A stretch of DNA of 64,000 nucleotides from positions 2,666,001 through 2,730,000 of the forward strand of contig NZ_CP066776.1 in the NCBI RefSeq assembly GCF_010681825.2, written 5' to 3'. Below, piece after piece: positions 48,407 through 57,080 of the stretch. The position numbers and the translations under genes were made by a program. Numbering within the stretch: position 1 is the first letter of the stretch; every line of letters starts with the position of its first letter. The DNA is from Sulfuriroseicoccus oceanibius. Lineage in GTDB: Bacteria; Verrucomicrobiota; Verrucomicrobiia; Verrucomicrobiales; SLCJ01. The notes under the pieces were generated by a model. That model did no database searches and had not been told where the DNA came from. It worked only from the letters and a program-made list of their open reading frames with translations.

Positions 48407-49914
48407 CCCGCTCGCCACTCACCACACGGATTATCGCGGTTGGGGTGGCGCTCATCGTCACGTTGCTCACGCCATTTGTGCTGCGCCCGAAGTCGTCGGG
48501 CAACCAGGACAGCGCGGACGAAACTCTCGTCATCATCAGCCCGCACAACGCGACCATCCGCGATGAGTTCGACCGCGCATTCCGTAAGTGGGCCGAAGCC
48601 AACCTGGGCAAAAAAGTCTACATCGACTGGCGCACTCCCGGCGGTACATCGGAAATCCGCCGCGTGCTGGAGAGCGAGTTCGAGTACGCCAGCGAATCCG
48701 GCCGCCGCGGCATCGGAATCGACCTCATGTTCGGCGGTGGCGCCTACGACTTCAAACGCCAGGCAGCCGCCGGCCACCTCGCCCCGTCCCAAGCCATCCA
48801 GCGTGAGTTGGAACTCCTGCTCAGCGGCATCATCCCCCACAGCTTCACCGGCGAAACCTTCTACGATCCACACGGACTCTGGATCGGCACATGCATCTCT
48901 TCGTTCGGAATCGTCTACAACAGCGACTCACTCGCCGCACTCGGTATCGAATCCCCGCCAAAATCGTGGGACGATTTGGCGGACCCTCGCTATTTCGGGA
49001 AAATCGCCCTGGCGGACCCAACCAAATCAGGCTCCGCCAACAAAGCCTTCGAATCTCTGATCCAACAAAAGATCCAGGAGGAAACCGCCAAGGTCAGCCC
49101 CGACGCCGTCCACCCCGAGCGCGACCGCCAGGAAGCCATCAAGCGCGGCTGGGCCAACGCCCTCAACCTCATCCAACGCATCGGTGCCAACGCCCGCTAC
49201 TACACCGACAGCGCCTCGAAAATTCCACTCGACGTCGCACAGGGCAACGCAGCCGCCGGCATGTGCATCGACTTCTACGGCCGCACGCTCGCCGAACAAC
49301 TCACCACCCTCGACGGCTCGTCACGCGTCCATTTCATCACCCCACGCAATGGCACGTCCGCCAGCGTCGACCCCGTCGCCATCCTCCGAGGCGCCCCGAA
49401 CCCGGAGCTCGCCGAAGCCTTCATTGAGTTCTGCCTCAGCAAACCTGGCCAGCGGCTGTGGAATGGAAAAGTCGGCAGCCCGGACGGCCCCACCGAGAAC
49501 GCGCTGCGCCGCCTCCCGATCCGCCGCGACCTCTACACCGAAAAGGAACTCGAGCACTTCACCGATCCCGAGGCCCTGCCCTACGAGGCCACCGCCGGTT
49601 TCAACTACGACCCCGCCCTCACCGGTAATGCCTTCTCGTCCATCGCCGTCATCATCAAAGCGATGTGCATCGACTCCCACGACGAGCTCAAGGAAGCGAT
49701 GACCGCCATCCAACGCAATGGCAAGCCCAACCAGGCTACCGAGGCGCTCTTCGACGTCTCGATCACCAGTTACTCCAACGCGGTGGGCGGCATCAGCGAA
49801 ACCCTCGCCGACGACAACAAGATCCACACGTCGAAGCTCAGCCGTAACCTAGTAAAACGCTTCCGCGAGAACTACCGCCGCGCCGCCGCATTGGCCCGCA
49901 GATCAACCCGCTGA
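48403..49914 (+). CDS. Extracellular solute-binding protein (Fe3+/phosphonate-like class)
   Basis: 503 residues, longer than the usual 330-370. An N-terminal signal or anchor (IIAVGVALIVTLLTPFVL) precedes the binding lobes: VIISPHNATIRDEFDRAFRKWAE, then IGTCISSFGIVYNSDSLAALG and PKSWDDLADPRYFGKIALADPTKSGSANK. These match AfuA/FbpA-type proteins. C-terminal residues beyond about 370 are extra. It overlaps the ATPase gene by 4 bp, so they are translationally coupled. Ligand not identifiable. Confidence 0.88.
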   Translation: MTRSPLTTRIIAVGVALIVTLLTPFVLRPKSSGNQDSADETLVIISPHNATIRDEFDRAFRKWAEANLGKKVYIDWRTPGGTSEIRRVLESEFEYASESGRRGIGIDLMFGGGAYDFKRQAAAGHLAPSQAIQRELELLLSGIIPHSFTGETFYDPHGLWIGTCISSFGIVYNSDSLAALGIESPPKSWDDLADPRYFGKIALADPTKSGSANKAFESLIQQKIQEETAKVSPDAVHPERDRQEAIKRGWANALNLIQRIGANARYYTDSASKIPLDVAQGNAAAGMCIDFYGRTLAEQLTTLDGSSRVHFITPRNGTSASVDPVAILRGAPNPELAEAFIEFCLSKPGQRLWNGKVGSPDGPTENALRRLPIRRDLYTEKELEHFTDPEALPYEATAGFNYDPALTGNAFSSIAVIIKAMCIDSHDELKEAMTAIQRNGKPNQATEALFDVSITSYSNAVGGISETLADDNKIHTSKLSRNLVKRFRENYRRAAALARRSTR

Positions 49915-50114
49915 CCACAGCAAAAATGATCTATTGGGGAACGCACGCCATCGCTTGATTTTCGTTACGGTTCGGTTGAGGTTTCCCATCACGCGAGTGG
50001 TAGGGAACACCCACCCAGCCTACTCAAACCACCACCGGGCTACCGTTAGCAATGGATCAGCTAGCCAGCGCGGGTTCTCTGTATCTCAATCAAACGACCA
50101 ACCCCAACCTCTTT

Positions 50115-51329
50115 ATGAAAGACATCCTGATCATCGGCGCCGGCGGAGTCGGCAGCGTCGTCACCCACAAGTGCGCCATGGCCGGCAGCTTCGGCAAAAT
50201 CACCTTGGCCAGCCGCACGGTTGAGAAGTGCGATGCCATCGCCGCCAGCGTCAAAGAACGCACCGGCGTGGAAGTCGCCACCGCCCAGGTCGACGCCGAC
50301 AACGTGGAAGCCACCGTTGCTCTGATCAACGAGGTGAAGCCATTCCTCGTCATCAACGTCGCCCTGCCATATCAGGACCTCCCGATCATGGACGCCTGCC
50401 TCGAAGCCGGCGTGCATTACATGGACACCGCCAACTACGAACCACCAAACGAAGCCAAGTTCGAGTACCACTGGCAGTGGGCCTACCAGGAGAAATTCGA
50501 AAAAGCCGGCCTCTGCGCACTGCTCGGTTCGGGCTTCGATCCAGGCGTGACCAATGTCTTCACCGCCTGGGCTCTCAAGCACCACTTCGACGAAATCCAC
50601 TACCTCGACATCGTCGACGTCAATGGAGGCGACCACGGCAAGGCATTCGCCACCAACTTCAACCCGGAAATCAACATCCGCGAAGTCACCGCAGATTGCC
50701 GTCACTGGCAGGGTGGCAAGTTTGTCGAAACCCCGGCCATGTCGCGCAGCATGCAGTTCACCTGCCCAGAAGGCGTCGGCACCTACGACATCTACCGCAT
50801 GTACCACGAGGAGCTGGAATCGATCACCAAACACATCCCGACCATCCGCAAGGCGCAGTTCTGGATGAGCTTCTCGCAGAACTACCTCAAGCACCTCGAA
50901 GTGCTGCAGAACGTCGGCATGACCTCGATCCAGCCAGTCGAATACAATGGCCAGGAGATCATCCCGCTGCAGTTCCTCAAAGCAGTGCTGCCAGACCCAG
51001 GCGACCTCGGCAAGACCACCCAGGGCAAAACCTGCATCGGCTGCATCGTGCGCGGCGTGAAAGACGGCCAGGACAAAGCCATCTACGTCTACAACATCTG
51101 CGACCACGAAAAGTGCTTCGAGGAAGTCGGCTCCCAGGCCATCTCCTACACCACCGGAGTCCCAACCATGATCGGCGCAAAAATGCTCACCGAAGGTGAC
51201 TGGCTCAAGCCAGGCGTCTGGAACATGGAGCAAAACGATCCGGATGCCTTCATGGACCAGCTCAACCTCCACGGCCTGCCATGGACCGTCGTCGAGCTCC
51301 CAGTCGGTGAAACCGGCTTCGAAGACTAA
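50115..51329 (+). CDS. Carboxynorspermidine synthase (saccharopine dehydrogenase family)
   Basis: 404 residues from the ATG at 50115. It begins with a Rossmann motif ILIIGAGGVGSVV and has NVALPYQDLPIMDACLEAGVHYMDTANYE, then LLGSGFDPGVTNVFTAWALKH. The length and these motifs match carboxyspermidine/carboxynorspermidine dehydrogenase (CASDH), which condenses aspartate semialdehyde with a diamine in an alternative polyamine route. Its partner decarboxylase (NspC) is not adjacent; a terminator follows at once. A saccharopine dehydrogenase role is the main alternative. Confidence 0.85.
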   Translation: MKDILIIGAGGVGSVVTHKCAMAGSFGKITLASRTVEKCDAIAASVKERTGVEVATAQVDADNVEATVALINEVKPFLVINVALPYQDLPIMDACLEAGVHYMDTANYEPPNEAKFEYHWQWAYQEKFEKAGLCALLGSGFDPGVTNVFTAWALKHHFDEIHYLDIVDVNGGDHGKAFATNFNPEINIREVTADCRHWQGGKFVETPAMSRSMQFTCPEGVGTYDIYRMYHEELESITKHIPTIRKAQFWMSFSQNYLKHLEVLQNVGMTSIQPVEYNGQEIIPLQFLKAVLPDPGDLGKTTQGKTCIGCIVRGVKDGQDKAIYVYNICDHEKCFEEVGSQAISYTTGVPTMIGAKMLTEGDWLKPGVWNMEQNDPDAFMDQLNLHGLPWTVVELPVGETGFED

Positions 51330-51360
51330 GCTCAAACCAGAGCAACTGTTCAAAATTCAC

Positions 51361-51398
51361 CAGCCCCGGTCGCACACCCGCGACCGGGGCTGATTTTG
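51361..51398 (+). terminator. Strong terminator after the carboxynorspermidine synthase gene
   Basis: A 13-bp perfect stem (CAGCCCCGGTCGC and complement), 6-nt loop, then TTTTG. It lies 31 bases past the stop. Confidence 0.92.
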
Positions 51399-51910
51399 TA
51401 TAAACGCGACCAGCCGGGCTGATGACGGAGTCCACCGGTGAATCGTTTTTGGGGAACCGCAGATTTCGCAGAAGACCGCAGATTCTCCGCCCCCCCTGAT
51501 CTGGCTCGTTCTCAATGCAGAGAGGACTCGCTGTCGGTATCGCCATCCCAATCGGAATTCCCACAACCATCAGCGCCCCACTCGTTATCTTTATCCTTAT
51601 CGGGCTCCTTATCGATGCAGGGAGAATCGGGATAACGAAGAAGATAAAGATAAGGAGCTGATATCCAGCCGCCATCCGGCGTGGTCTTCCCCCCCCTCCA
51701 GATCACCCCGCCGCAACCGTCGCGAAGCGACGCCCTACCGGCTAGCCGGAGGTTGCAACCTCCGGTCCACCATCCTACTCAAGCCTCGTCCCGACGGGAC
51801 GGTTTACCACCGCTCAGCCCCGCCCACAGATCAACTCAGGCACATCCGCCCCCCGTACAGGACGCCCCCAAATCCCACCAATCCCGAGATCGGTGGAAAA
51901 ACGGCCGCGC
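51399..51910. repeat. Intergenic repeat mosaic
   Basis: No gene. A purine/pyrimidine inverted repeat around 51583-51660 (GTTATCTTTATCCTTATC on one side, GATAAAGATAAGGAG on the other) is followed by a perfect 20-bp palindrome at 51746-51765 and a second hairpin CGTCCC/GGGACG near 51787. The last two parallel 40782-40836. Confidence 0.7.
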
Positions 51911-53086
51911 TCACAACCGCCCGATGTTGCGCTCGTTCATCGTGCGCACATTGCGCCGCGCCACTGCAAGACTCATGTCCAACTGCCGCTCGAGAATCTC
52001 CGCCATGTTCTGGCATCCGGTGAAACGATCCACCCCATGGTACTCATTGAGCCCCTCAACCAACTCCTGCACTTTGTTATAGCTTGAGCACGGCGCATAG
52101 CGCATGCAGTCAATAATGTGGCGCACACGCGCCGCCACCGCGCGATAACGCCGCGCAATCAACACACGCTCCTCAACCTGGTACTGACGCACCGTTGCCG
52201 GGTTGATGTACTGTGCGCAAAGATCCACCACCGGCTGGTTGTTGTCATAGCGATGCGGACAATAAACGTTCAGTTGCCCCTCATAGCACTGCTGGTCAAA
52301 GTCGATCGAACGCACACGGTACTGCTCCCCCTCGAAGTCCGGCGTGATGTCCACCACGTAGTTGTAGCATCGCATATCGCCCAACAAGCGCACAAAGCAG
52401 CGCTCGTTGAACTTGATGAACTCCTTGGCAATCCGCACCTTGTTCAGGCTCTTGCGCTTGAAATAGTTCTCAATGAACTGATCGCCCGGCACCCCGGCGA
52501 TGTGTTCTTCAAAAAGTGTGTTCTCCCGCACCAAATAGGTGATTCGGTTCGGCGAAAGCAAATGCTCAAGCTCCAGACCGTAGATCCGCGAGGTATCCGC
52601 CTGCTTCACGTAGAAGTGATCATAGTTGTCGTTGAATCGGTTGACGATGCGGATCCGGAATGGATGCGAGTTGCCAAACTCACAATAATCAATCCGCTCG
52701 ACCGCCAGGTTCTCGATCACCGAGATATCCCCTTCCGTCTTCATCTTGGCGTAAGCCCGCGTCAGCTTCTCATTGAGCTCACGCATGATCACCGGCTCGT
52801 ACGCCACCACACGCCAGAGGGTATCGTTGCCGTCCTCGTCCTCCAGTGGGTAGGCATTGTTGAACTGCATCAAGCTGTCGTACGTAAGCTCGATATCCGT
52901 CGCCCGATGGTACTTGCGCAGGTAGTCGTGCAACTTCTCGTGCACCGGATAAATCGTCTTCTTCTGCTGGACGAATGTCTTCGCACGCTGGGTCTGCGGT
53001 GTCGGCGCCCCGTCTGAAGATCCGGCCAACTGCACCATCCCGCCAAGCAGGCCCGAATTCGGTCTCGATCGCTCGCTCATAATCAA
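51911..53086 (-). CDS. Protein of unknown function with a kinase-like residue pattern
   Basis: 391 residues (or from 53080). I do not recognise the family. In order it shows a lysine after a strand (FYVKQAD, K161), an acidic helix residue (GLELEHLL, E172/E174), a segment GDMRCYNYVVDI (D237, N242) and RSIDFDQQ (D262/D264). This spacing resembles the VAIK Lys, alphaC Glu, catalytic-loop D..N and DFG Asp of protein-kinase-like folds such as HipA or aminoglycoside kinases. No glycine-rich loop is obvious. Kinase function is inference. The gene is leftward, 74 bp downstream of pssA. Confidence 0.6.
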   Translation of the reverse strand: MIMSERSRPNSGLLGGMVQLAGSSDGAPTPQTQRAKTFVQQKKTIYPVHEKLHDYLRKYHRATDIELTYDSLMQFNNAYPLEDEDGNDTLWRVVAYEPVIMRELNEKLTRAYAKMKTEGDISVIENLAVERIDYCEFGNSHPFRIRIVNRFNDNYDHFYVKQADTSRIYGLELEHLLSPNRITYLVRENTLFEEHIAGVPGDQFIENYFKRKSLNKVRIAKEFIKFNERCFVRLLGDMRCYNYVVDITPDFEGEQYRVRSIDFDQQCYEGQLNVYCPHRYDNNQPVVDLCAQYINPATVRQYQVEERVLIARRYRAVAARVRHIIDCMRYAPCSSYNKVQELVEGLNEYHGVDRFTGCQNMAEILERQLDMSLAVARRNVRTMNERNIGRL

Positions 53087-53160
53087 AAATCTCTAGTGTG
53101 CTTCCTCCAGAGGAAATCCGCGCCGGATCCGTGACATCTGCCTCCCGTTCACATTCGGTG

Positions 53161-54018
53161 TTAATCGTTCTCCAACGGCTCCTCGATCCCGCGCCGCCAG
53201 CGGTTGGACAACCACGGACGCACCACCCCGTACAGTACGTAAAACACACACGCCACCGCCGGTGCCACATAGTAAAACTTCACCATCAGCACCAAAACCA
53301 TCGTCACCACCACAATCAGCATCAACGAACTGCGCGAGGTCAGGCTGATGTTCTTGAAGCTCGGGTAGCGCAGACGGCTCATCATCATCAGAGACAACAG
53401 CACCATCAACACCGGCAACGCATAGCGCCAGTTGCCCAACTGCATCTCGCCCTCGCTCACCCACATCATGAAAATCGTCAGCGACGCCACAGTCGCAGCC
53501 GCCATCGGTACCGGCAGCCCCACAAAGTCCTTCGACTTGTCATCCCCCTTCTCCTCCGCCTTTTCCTCTACCTCAGCAGGCTTCGCCTCACGCGCACCCG
53601 CCGCAGCCACCGAAAACGCCATGCAGTTGAAACGCGCCAATCGCATCGCACCGCACAGCAGGAACAAAAACGCGATCATCCACCCCGCCTGCGACGGCAT
53701 GTCGATCAACACCACATTGAACACCAACAACGCAGGCGCCACACCAAACGACACCACGTCCGCAATCGAATCAAACTCCTGCCCAAACGGCGACTCCTTC
53801 CCTCCCAGTCGCGCCAACCGCCCGTCGAGCAAATCAAACAAACACGCCCCGAAAATCAGCCAGATCGCCGTCTGGTACTGCTGATTGGCCAACGCCACAT
53901 CGCCCGGCGCCAGCGTCATTCCTTCAAAAATCGTCAGCACTGCCATAAACCCGCAAAACAAATTGCCGGCAGTCATCAAGTTCGGGAGAAAATAGATCTT
54001 AGGTTCGTGTGGGGACAT
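53161..54018 (-). CDS. pssA: CDP-diacylglycerol-serine O-phosphatidyltransferase
   Basis: 285 residues from the ATG at 54018 (an upstream ATG at 54078 would add 20 residues without family likeness). PssA makes phosphatidylserine, the precursor of phosphatidylethanolamine. The CDP-alcohol phosphotransferase motif DGRLARLGGKESPFGQEFDS contains the required D-G-x2-A-R...G-x3-D-x3-D pattern. About eight TM helices. A charged loop (KPAEVEEKAEEKGDDKSKD) splits the second half. Confidence 0.93.
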   Translation of the reverse strand: MSPHEPKIYFLPNLMTAGNLFCGFMAVLTIFEGMTLAPGDVALANQQYQTAIWLIFGACLFDLLDGRLARLGGKESPFGQEFDSIADVVSFGVAPALLVFNVVLIDMPSQAGWMIAFLFLLCGAMRLARFNCMAFSVAAAGAREAKPAEVEEKAEEKGDDKSKDFVGLPVPMAAATVASLTIFMMWVSEGEMQLGNWRYALPVLMVLLSLMMMSRLRYPSFKNISLTSRSSLMLIVVVTMVLVLMVKFYYVAPAVACVFYVLYGVVRPWLSNRWRRGIEEPLEND

Positions 54019-54681
54019 GGGAATCAAGGGATCGGACAATAATCCTAACTCTGCCGAACGGTAGGTCGGATGCGCCAACTCGCCAATGATAATACCATTT
54101 GAACGGTCAAATTGGCGGAATGGCGGAGAGCTTTTTCGAGTGAGGCAAGGCGCGAACAGCGATGCTAGCGGGCTACCTGAGCTGTGAGCAACGCCGCATC
54201 ACTCAAAAAGATCCCGCCAAGATCACTTTCTTCATGTCTGATCCTACTCACTCTATCCCCATCGGTTCCGACAAGGTGACCGTTTAAATGGTATAATATC
54301 GCCCGCCCACCAGCCACCAATTCCCCGTTCTCCCCCCCATCGGCACCCAATCCACGCCACAGATGGGCACAGATCCTCACAGATGCCTCTGGGCTCCCCC
54401 CGTTCGTCGCTCGTCCCAAAGCCCAACATTTCCAAGATCTGTGGGAGAACTGTTGATGGAACCGGTCCACCATCGACGGCGCGGACACCGTCACTCAACT
54501 CTCCCATCATTCGCAGCGGCGGAGCTCTCACACAAACACACCAACCACGAACTCATCCCCCGCCTGCTGCGCGCCTGCACCCAGCAGGCGCGCAGCCCCC
54601 TCTAAACGGAGGCAATCCTCAGTCACTCAATGGAATCGGGATTACCCCCAAAAACCATTTTCAGAGCTACTCAACAAAAGC
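54019..54681. repeat. Repeat mosaic with MITE-like element and CACAGATGGGCACAGAT units
   Basis: No gene. The MITE-like element (54090-54296) is followed by a CACAGATGGGCACAGAT unit at 54357-54388, and by a 130-bp repeat (54437-54580) that recurs at 55447-55530 (partial) and 56345-56500. Confidence 0.7.
54090..54296. mobile_element. MITE-like element, about 205 bp, full copy
   Basis: Imperfect 18-bp terminal inverted repeats (ATACCATTTGAACGGTCA at 54092-54109, and its complement with one mismatch at 54277-54294). An inner inverted repeat (about GGCGGAGAGCTTTTTCGAG with CTCAAAAAGATCCCGCC) suggests that it folds into a long hairpin. It has no coding capacity. The right part recurs at 55242-55372. 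The source of transposase is not in the window. Confidence 0.65.
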
Positions 54682-55113
54682 TCACTTCAATTTCCATTGG
54701 TCATCTTCCCATACCAGCCTGTAGCTGACCCCCTGATACGCACCACTTTCAAGATTAGCCCCTAGGCTCGCAATCCACTCGTTGGTGTATCCTTCATCGA
54801 ATTTCAATCGGAAGCTAATACTCTCCTCGTCGAGAGGATCGCTGTCGTCAGTGCTCCTTTCGAGACACTCCTTCCTCTTCCTGTCCGGCATATTCTTTGA
54901 GAGGTACTTGGCCGCCGTCGCGATATCACCCGATTCCTTGGCAAGGTAGTACGTCACCAAAACATCTTTGGGAGTTTTAGGGTCTGGGCTGATCTCGGAA
55001 ACGATCACCTTGCTCCGACCTGCCTTCAACTCAGGCGCTGGACTCTCTGCACACACTTCAGCCAACGGGAGGATTGCGCATAACAACGCTATGACATTGC
55101 TTTTCATCTTCAT
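54682..55113 (-). CDS. Exported protein of unknown function
   Basis: 143 residues from the ATG at 55113, with a signal peptide (MKMKSNVIALLCAILPLAEVCAE, about 22 residues). The segment DVLVTYYLAKESGDIATAAKYLSKN and an ending SYRLVWEDDQWKLK resemble DUF4878-type small NTF2-like proteins. The likeness is weak. It lies in the repeat-rich zone before the cassette array; no attC-like site follows it. Confidence 0.65.
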   Translation of the reverse strand: MKMKSNVIALLCAILPLAEVCAESPAPELKAGRSKVIVSEISPDPKTPKDVLVTYYLAKESGDIATAAKYLSKNMPDRKRKECLERSTDDSDPLDEESISFRLKFDEGYTNEWIASLGANLESGAYQGVSYRLVWEDDQWKLK

Positions 55114-55505
55114 GGCGACTGCGGTAACCCCATGGGAGAAACAACGCAACCGCTTTAGTTTCAGAAACTGTTAGATCCCCCGTGGCAAGTTCTTTCGCTA
55201 CTCATACCAGAGGGCTACGCAAACTCGAACGCCCCCCCCCTCAGCGGGCTACCTGAGCTGTAAGCAACGCAGCATCACTCAAAAAGATCCCGCCAAGATC
55301 ACTTTCTTCATCCCTGATCCTACTCATTCAATCCCCATCGGTTCCGACAAGGTGACAGTTCAAATGGTATTACCGCCACAGATGGGCACAGATCTTCACA
55401 GATGCATCAGATCTGCCCGTTCATCCACCGTCCCACCTCCCACCCTTTCCGAGATCTGTGCGAGACCTCGGCCGGCACCGAGCACGATCGAAGGCGCGGA
55501 CACCG
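55114..55505. repeat. Repeat mosaic with truncated MITE-like copy
   Basis: The right 131 bp of the MITE-like element (55242-55372) are followed by the same CACAGATGGGCACAGAT unit (55376-55408) and a partial copy of the 130-bp repeat (55447-55530). No gene is seen. Confidence 0.7.
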
Positions 55506-56015
55506 TCACTCCTGGTCCCCGCCTGGCGCTGCGCCGCCCTGCTCACTGTGCTCGTTCACGACCGGTGCATCGCCCGCTCCCAAAACGACAATCTTCGTCC
55601 GCTCCTCATTGGGAAACTCCGCCCGAATTGCACGCACCGTAGCCTCAATCACTTCCTCAATCGTGAATGGGTAATGCTCAGGCCGCTTGGCTTTACTCGC
55701 ATCGATTCCAATCGCAGTAATTTTTCCACTCTCCGCCTGCTCAATCAACTCGACCGACAACCCGTAACGCGAGATCAAATTCAGATCACCTCCCGACGCG
55801 GGGATCACCGTTGGACTCGCGAACAACGCCACCCAAAACTCCGCCGACGAACTGTTCAAAATCTTCGGTGTCTCGATGATTTGAATCTTTGTGTCGGCAG
55901 CACTCCCGAGAAAACACATCGGCTGCGAAATCGACGTCAGCGTGGGCGACGTCGCCTCAGCCGCCAATGGAGCGAGCGCAACTAAAAGCCCTATGATCTG
56001 AGGAATGCGTTTCAT
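55506..56015 (-). CDS. Exported protein of unknown function
   Basis: 169 residues with a signal peptide (MKRIPQIIGLLVALAPLAAEA). The mature part contains IGIDASKAKRPEHYPFTIEEVIEATVRAIRAEFP and ends IVVLGAGDAPVVN. I do not recognise a family. The last about 15 residues run into a repeat, so the true C-terminus may have been altered by repeat insertion. No attC-like site follows. Confidence 0.6.
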   Translation of the reverse strand: MKRIPQIIGLLVALAPLAAEATSPTLTSISQPMCFLGSAADTKIQIIETPKILNSSSAEFWVALFASPTVIPASGGDLNLISRYGLSVELIEQAESGKITAIGIDASKAKRPEHYPFTIEEVIEATVRAIRAEFPNEERTKIVVLGAGDAPVVNEHSEQGGAAPGGDQE

Positions 56016-56553
56016 CTTTTTCCCTGGCTATGGATGGAAAACACCACCCCAAAAAAACTAACAATAAGAGAAATTTCAGCGCAATACAGAACTCAGCCCG
56101 AATGCCACTAACTTCCGCCTCAGCGTCGTCAATTCCGCGCTGAAAGCGCGTCTCATACCAGCCAGGGGTCAGCGAGCCTCAGGCGAGCGTCACCCCAGGT
56201 AAATACGCCCACCAATCCCCGGCCGAGCGTGCGACACCGCCAAGGCGCAGCACCCTCCCCGAGGGCCGCTCCCGACACGACCTGGCACCTTAAGTTAGTG
56301 CCGGTCAGGACTCCCCCCCCGAAGCCCACCGTCCCGAAGCCCACCGTTTCCGAACTCCGTGTGAGAACTGTTGATAGAACCGGCCAGCACCGCGCGCCAT
56401 CGACGATGCGGACACCGTCACTCCACTCTCCCATCATCCGCAGCGGCGGAGCTCTCACACAAACACATCGACCACAAGCTCATCCCCCGCCTGCAAGAAC
56501 CCTACAACATCCCAATTCCTCACGAATCGTTCGTGAAGTGCTACCGTGGCACG
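56016..56553. repeat. Repeat mosaic left of the cassette array
   Basis: A hairpin repeat at 56162-56200 (related to 44889-44926) and the third copy of the 130-bp repeat (56345-56500) fill this region. No gene and no attC-like site is seen next to the stop of the gene at 56554. Confidence 0.65.
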
Positions 56554-56991
56554 TCACTCTTGAAGCTGCGCCCGTTCTTTTGCGGCGGCTCGAAGGATGG
56601 CAGACCCGATGAAACCGATGAGAAGCGCTGGAATCAGGCCATAGATCCCGAGCCAGTAAAGCGGCTTCACAATGTATGAGTGCGGATCAAAATCTTGGTA
56701 GACAACCATCGAAGTTGCCGAACCTGCGATCACTCCGACCAAGAATATCGCCAACGCGAATAATGCTCCGGCCCAGAACTTGGTGAGACCTGATCGAAGG
56801 GGAAATCCGACGACCTCAATGACCAAAATCATCGCCGCGTAACCCGTCAAAATCTGAGGAAGCCAAGAGACAGCAAACTCACCTGTGGAACGCGGCCCGA
56901 CGATAGGCACGCAGACCAGCGCAAGACCAATGACCGAAATTGCGAGTGCCGCATAGACGGCCTTGCGAAACGCTCTTCGTGTAACGGTCAT
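56554..56991 (-). CDS. Membrane protein of unknown function (last gene of the cassette array)
   Basis: 145 residues with four hydrophobic segments (for example YAALAISVIGLALVCVPIVG, then FWAGALFALAIFLVGVIAG). No known family. Its start lies 9 bp from the attC at 57001-57056, as expected for a cassette gene. No attC follows its own stop, so it is either the truncated distal end of the array or a non-cassette gene caught next to it. Confidence 0.7.
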   Translation of the reverse strand: MTVTRRAFRKAVYAALAISVIGLALVCVPIVGPRSTGEFAVSWLPQILTGYAAMILVIEVVGFPLRSGLTKFWAGALFALAIFLVGVIAGSATSMVVYQDFDPHSYIVKPLYWLGIYGLIPALLIGFIGSAILRAAAKERAQLQE

Positions 56992-57000
56992 TTTGGGGGA

Positions 57001-57056
57001 GAACGTCCGAGGTGACTCACGCGCAGTAGCGCGTTGAGTCCACCGGATTGTTCGGC
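57001..57056 (-). other. attC site 1 (short, 56 bp)
   Basis: On the minus strand it starts GCCGAAC and ends GTTC. The arms AGTCACCTCGG and CCGGTGGACT pair, with single unpaired bases on one strand, around an inner stem CGCGC/GCGCG. Unpaired (extrahelical) bases on one arm are the hallmark of integron attC recombination sites. It lies between the porin gene and the gene at 56554. Confidence 0.7.
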
Positions 57057-57080
57057 TCTATAATGCGGGCAGGCGATGGA

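Noticed and set aside
50061-51353. Open frame opposite the carboxynorspermidine synthase gene
   Set aside because: Shadow; the plus-strand protein has clear family motifs and the minus-strand one has none.
57001-57056. Reading attC 1 as an ordinary terminator of the porin gene
   Set aside because: There is no T-run after the hairpin, the arms have one-sided extra bases, and the end boxes match the other attC sites.
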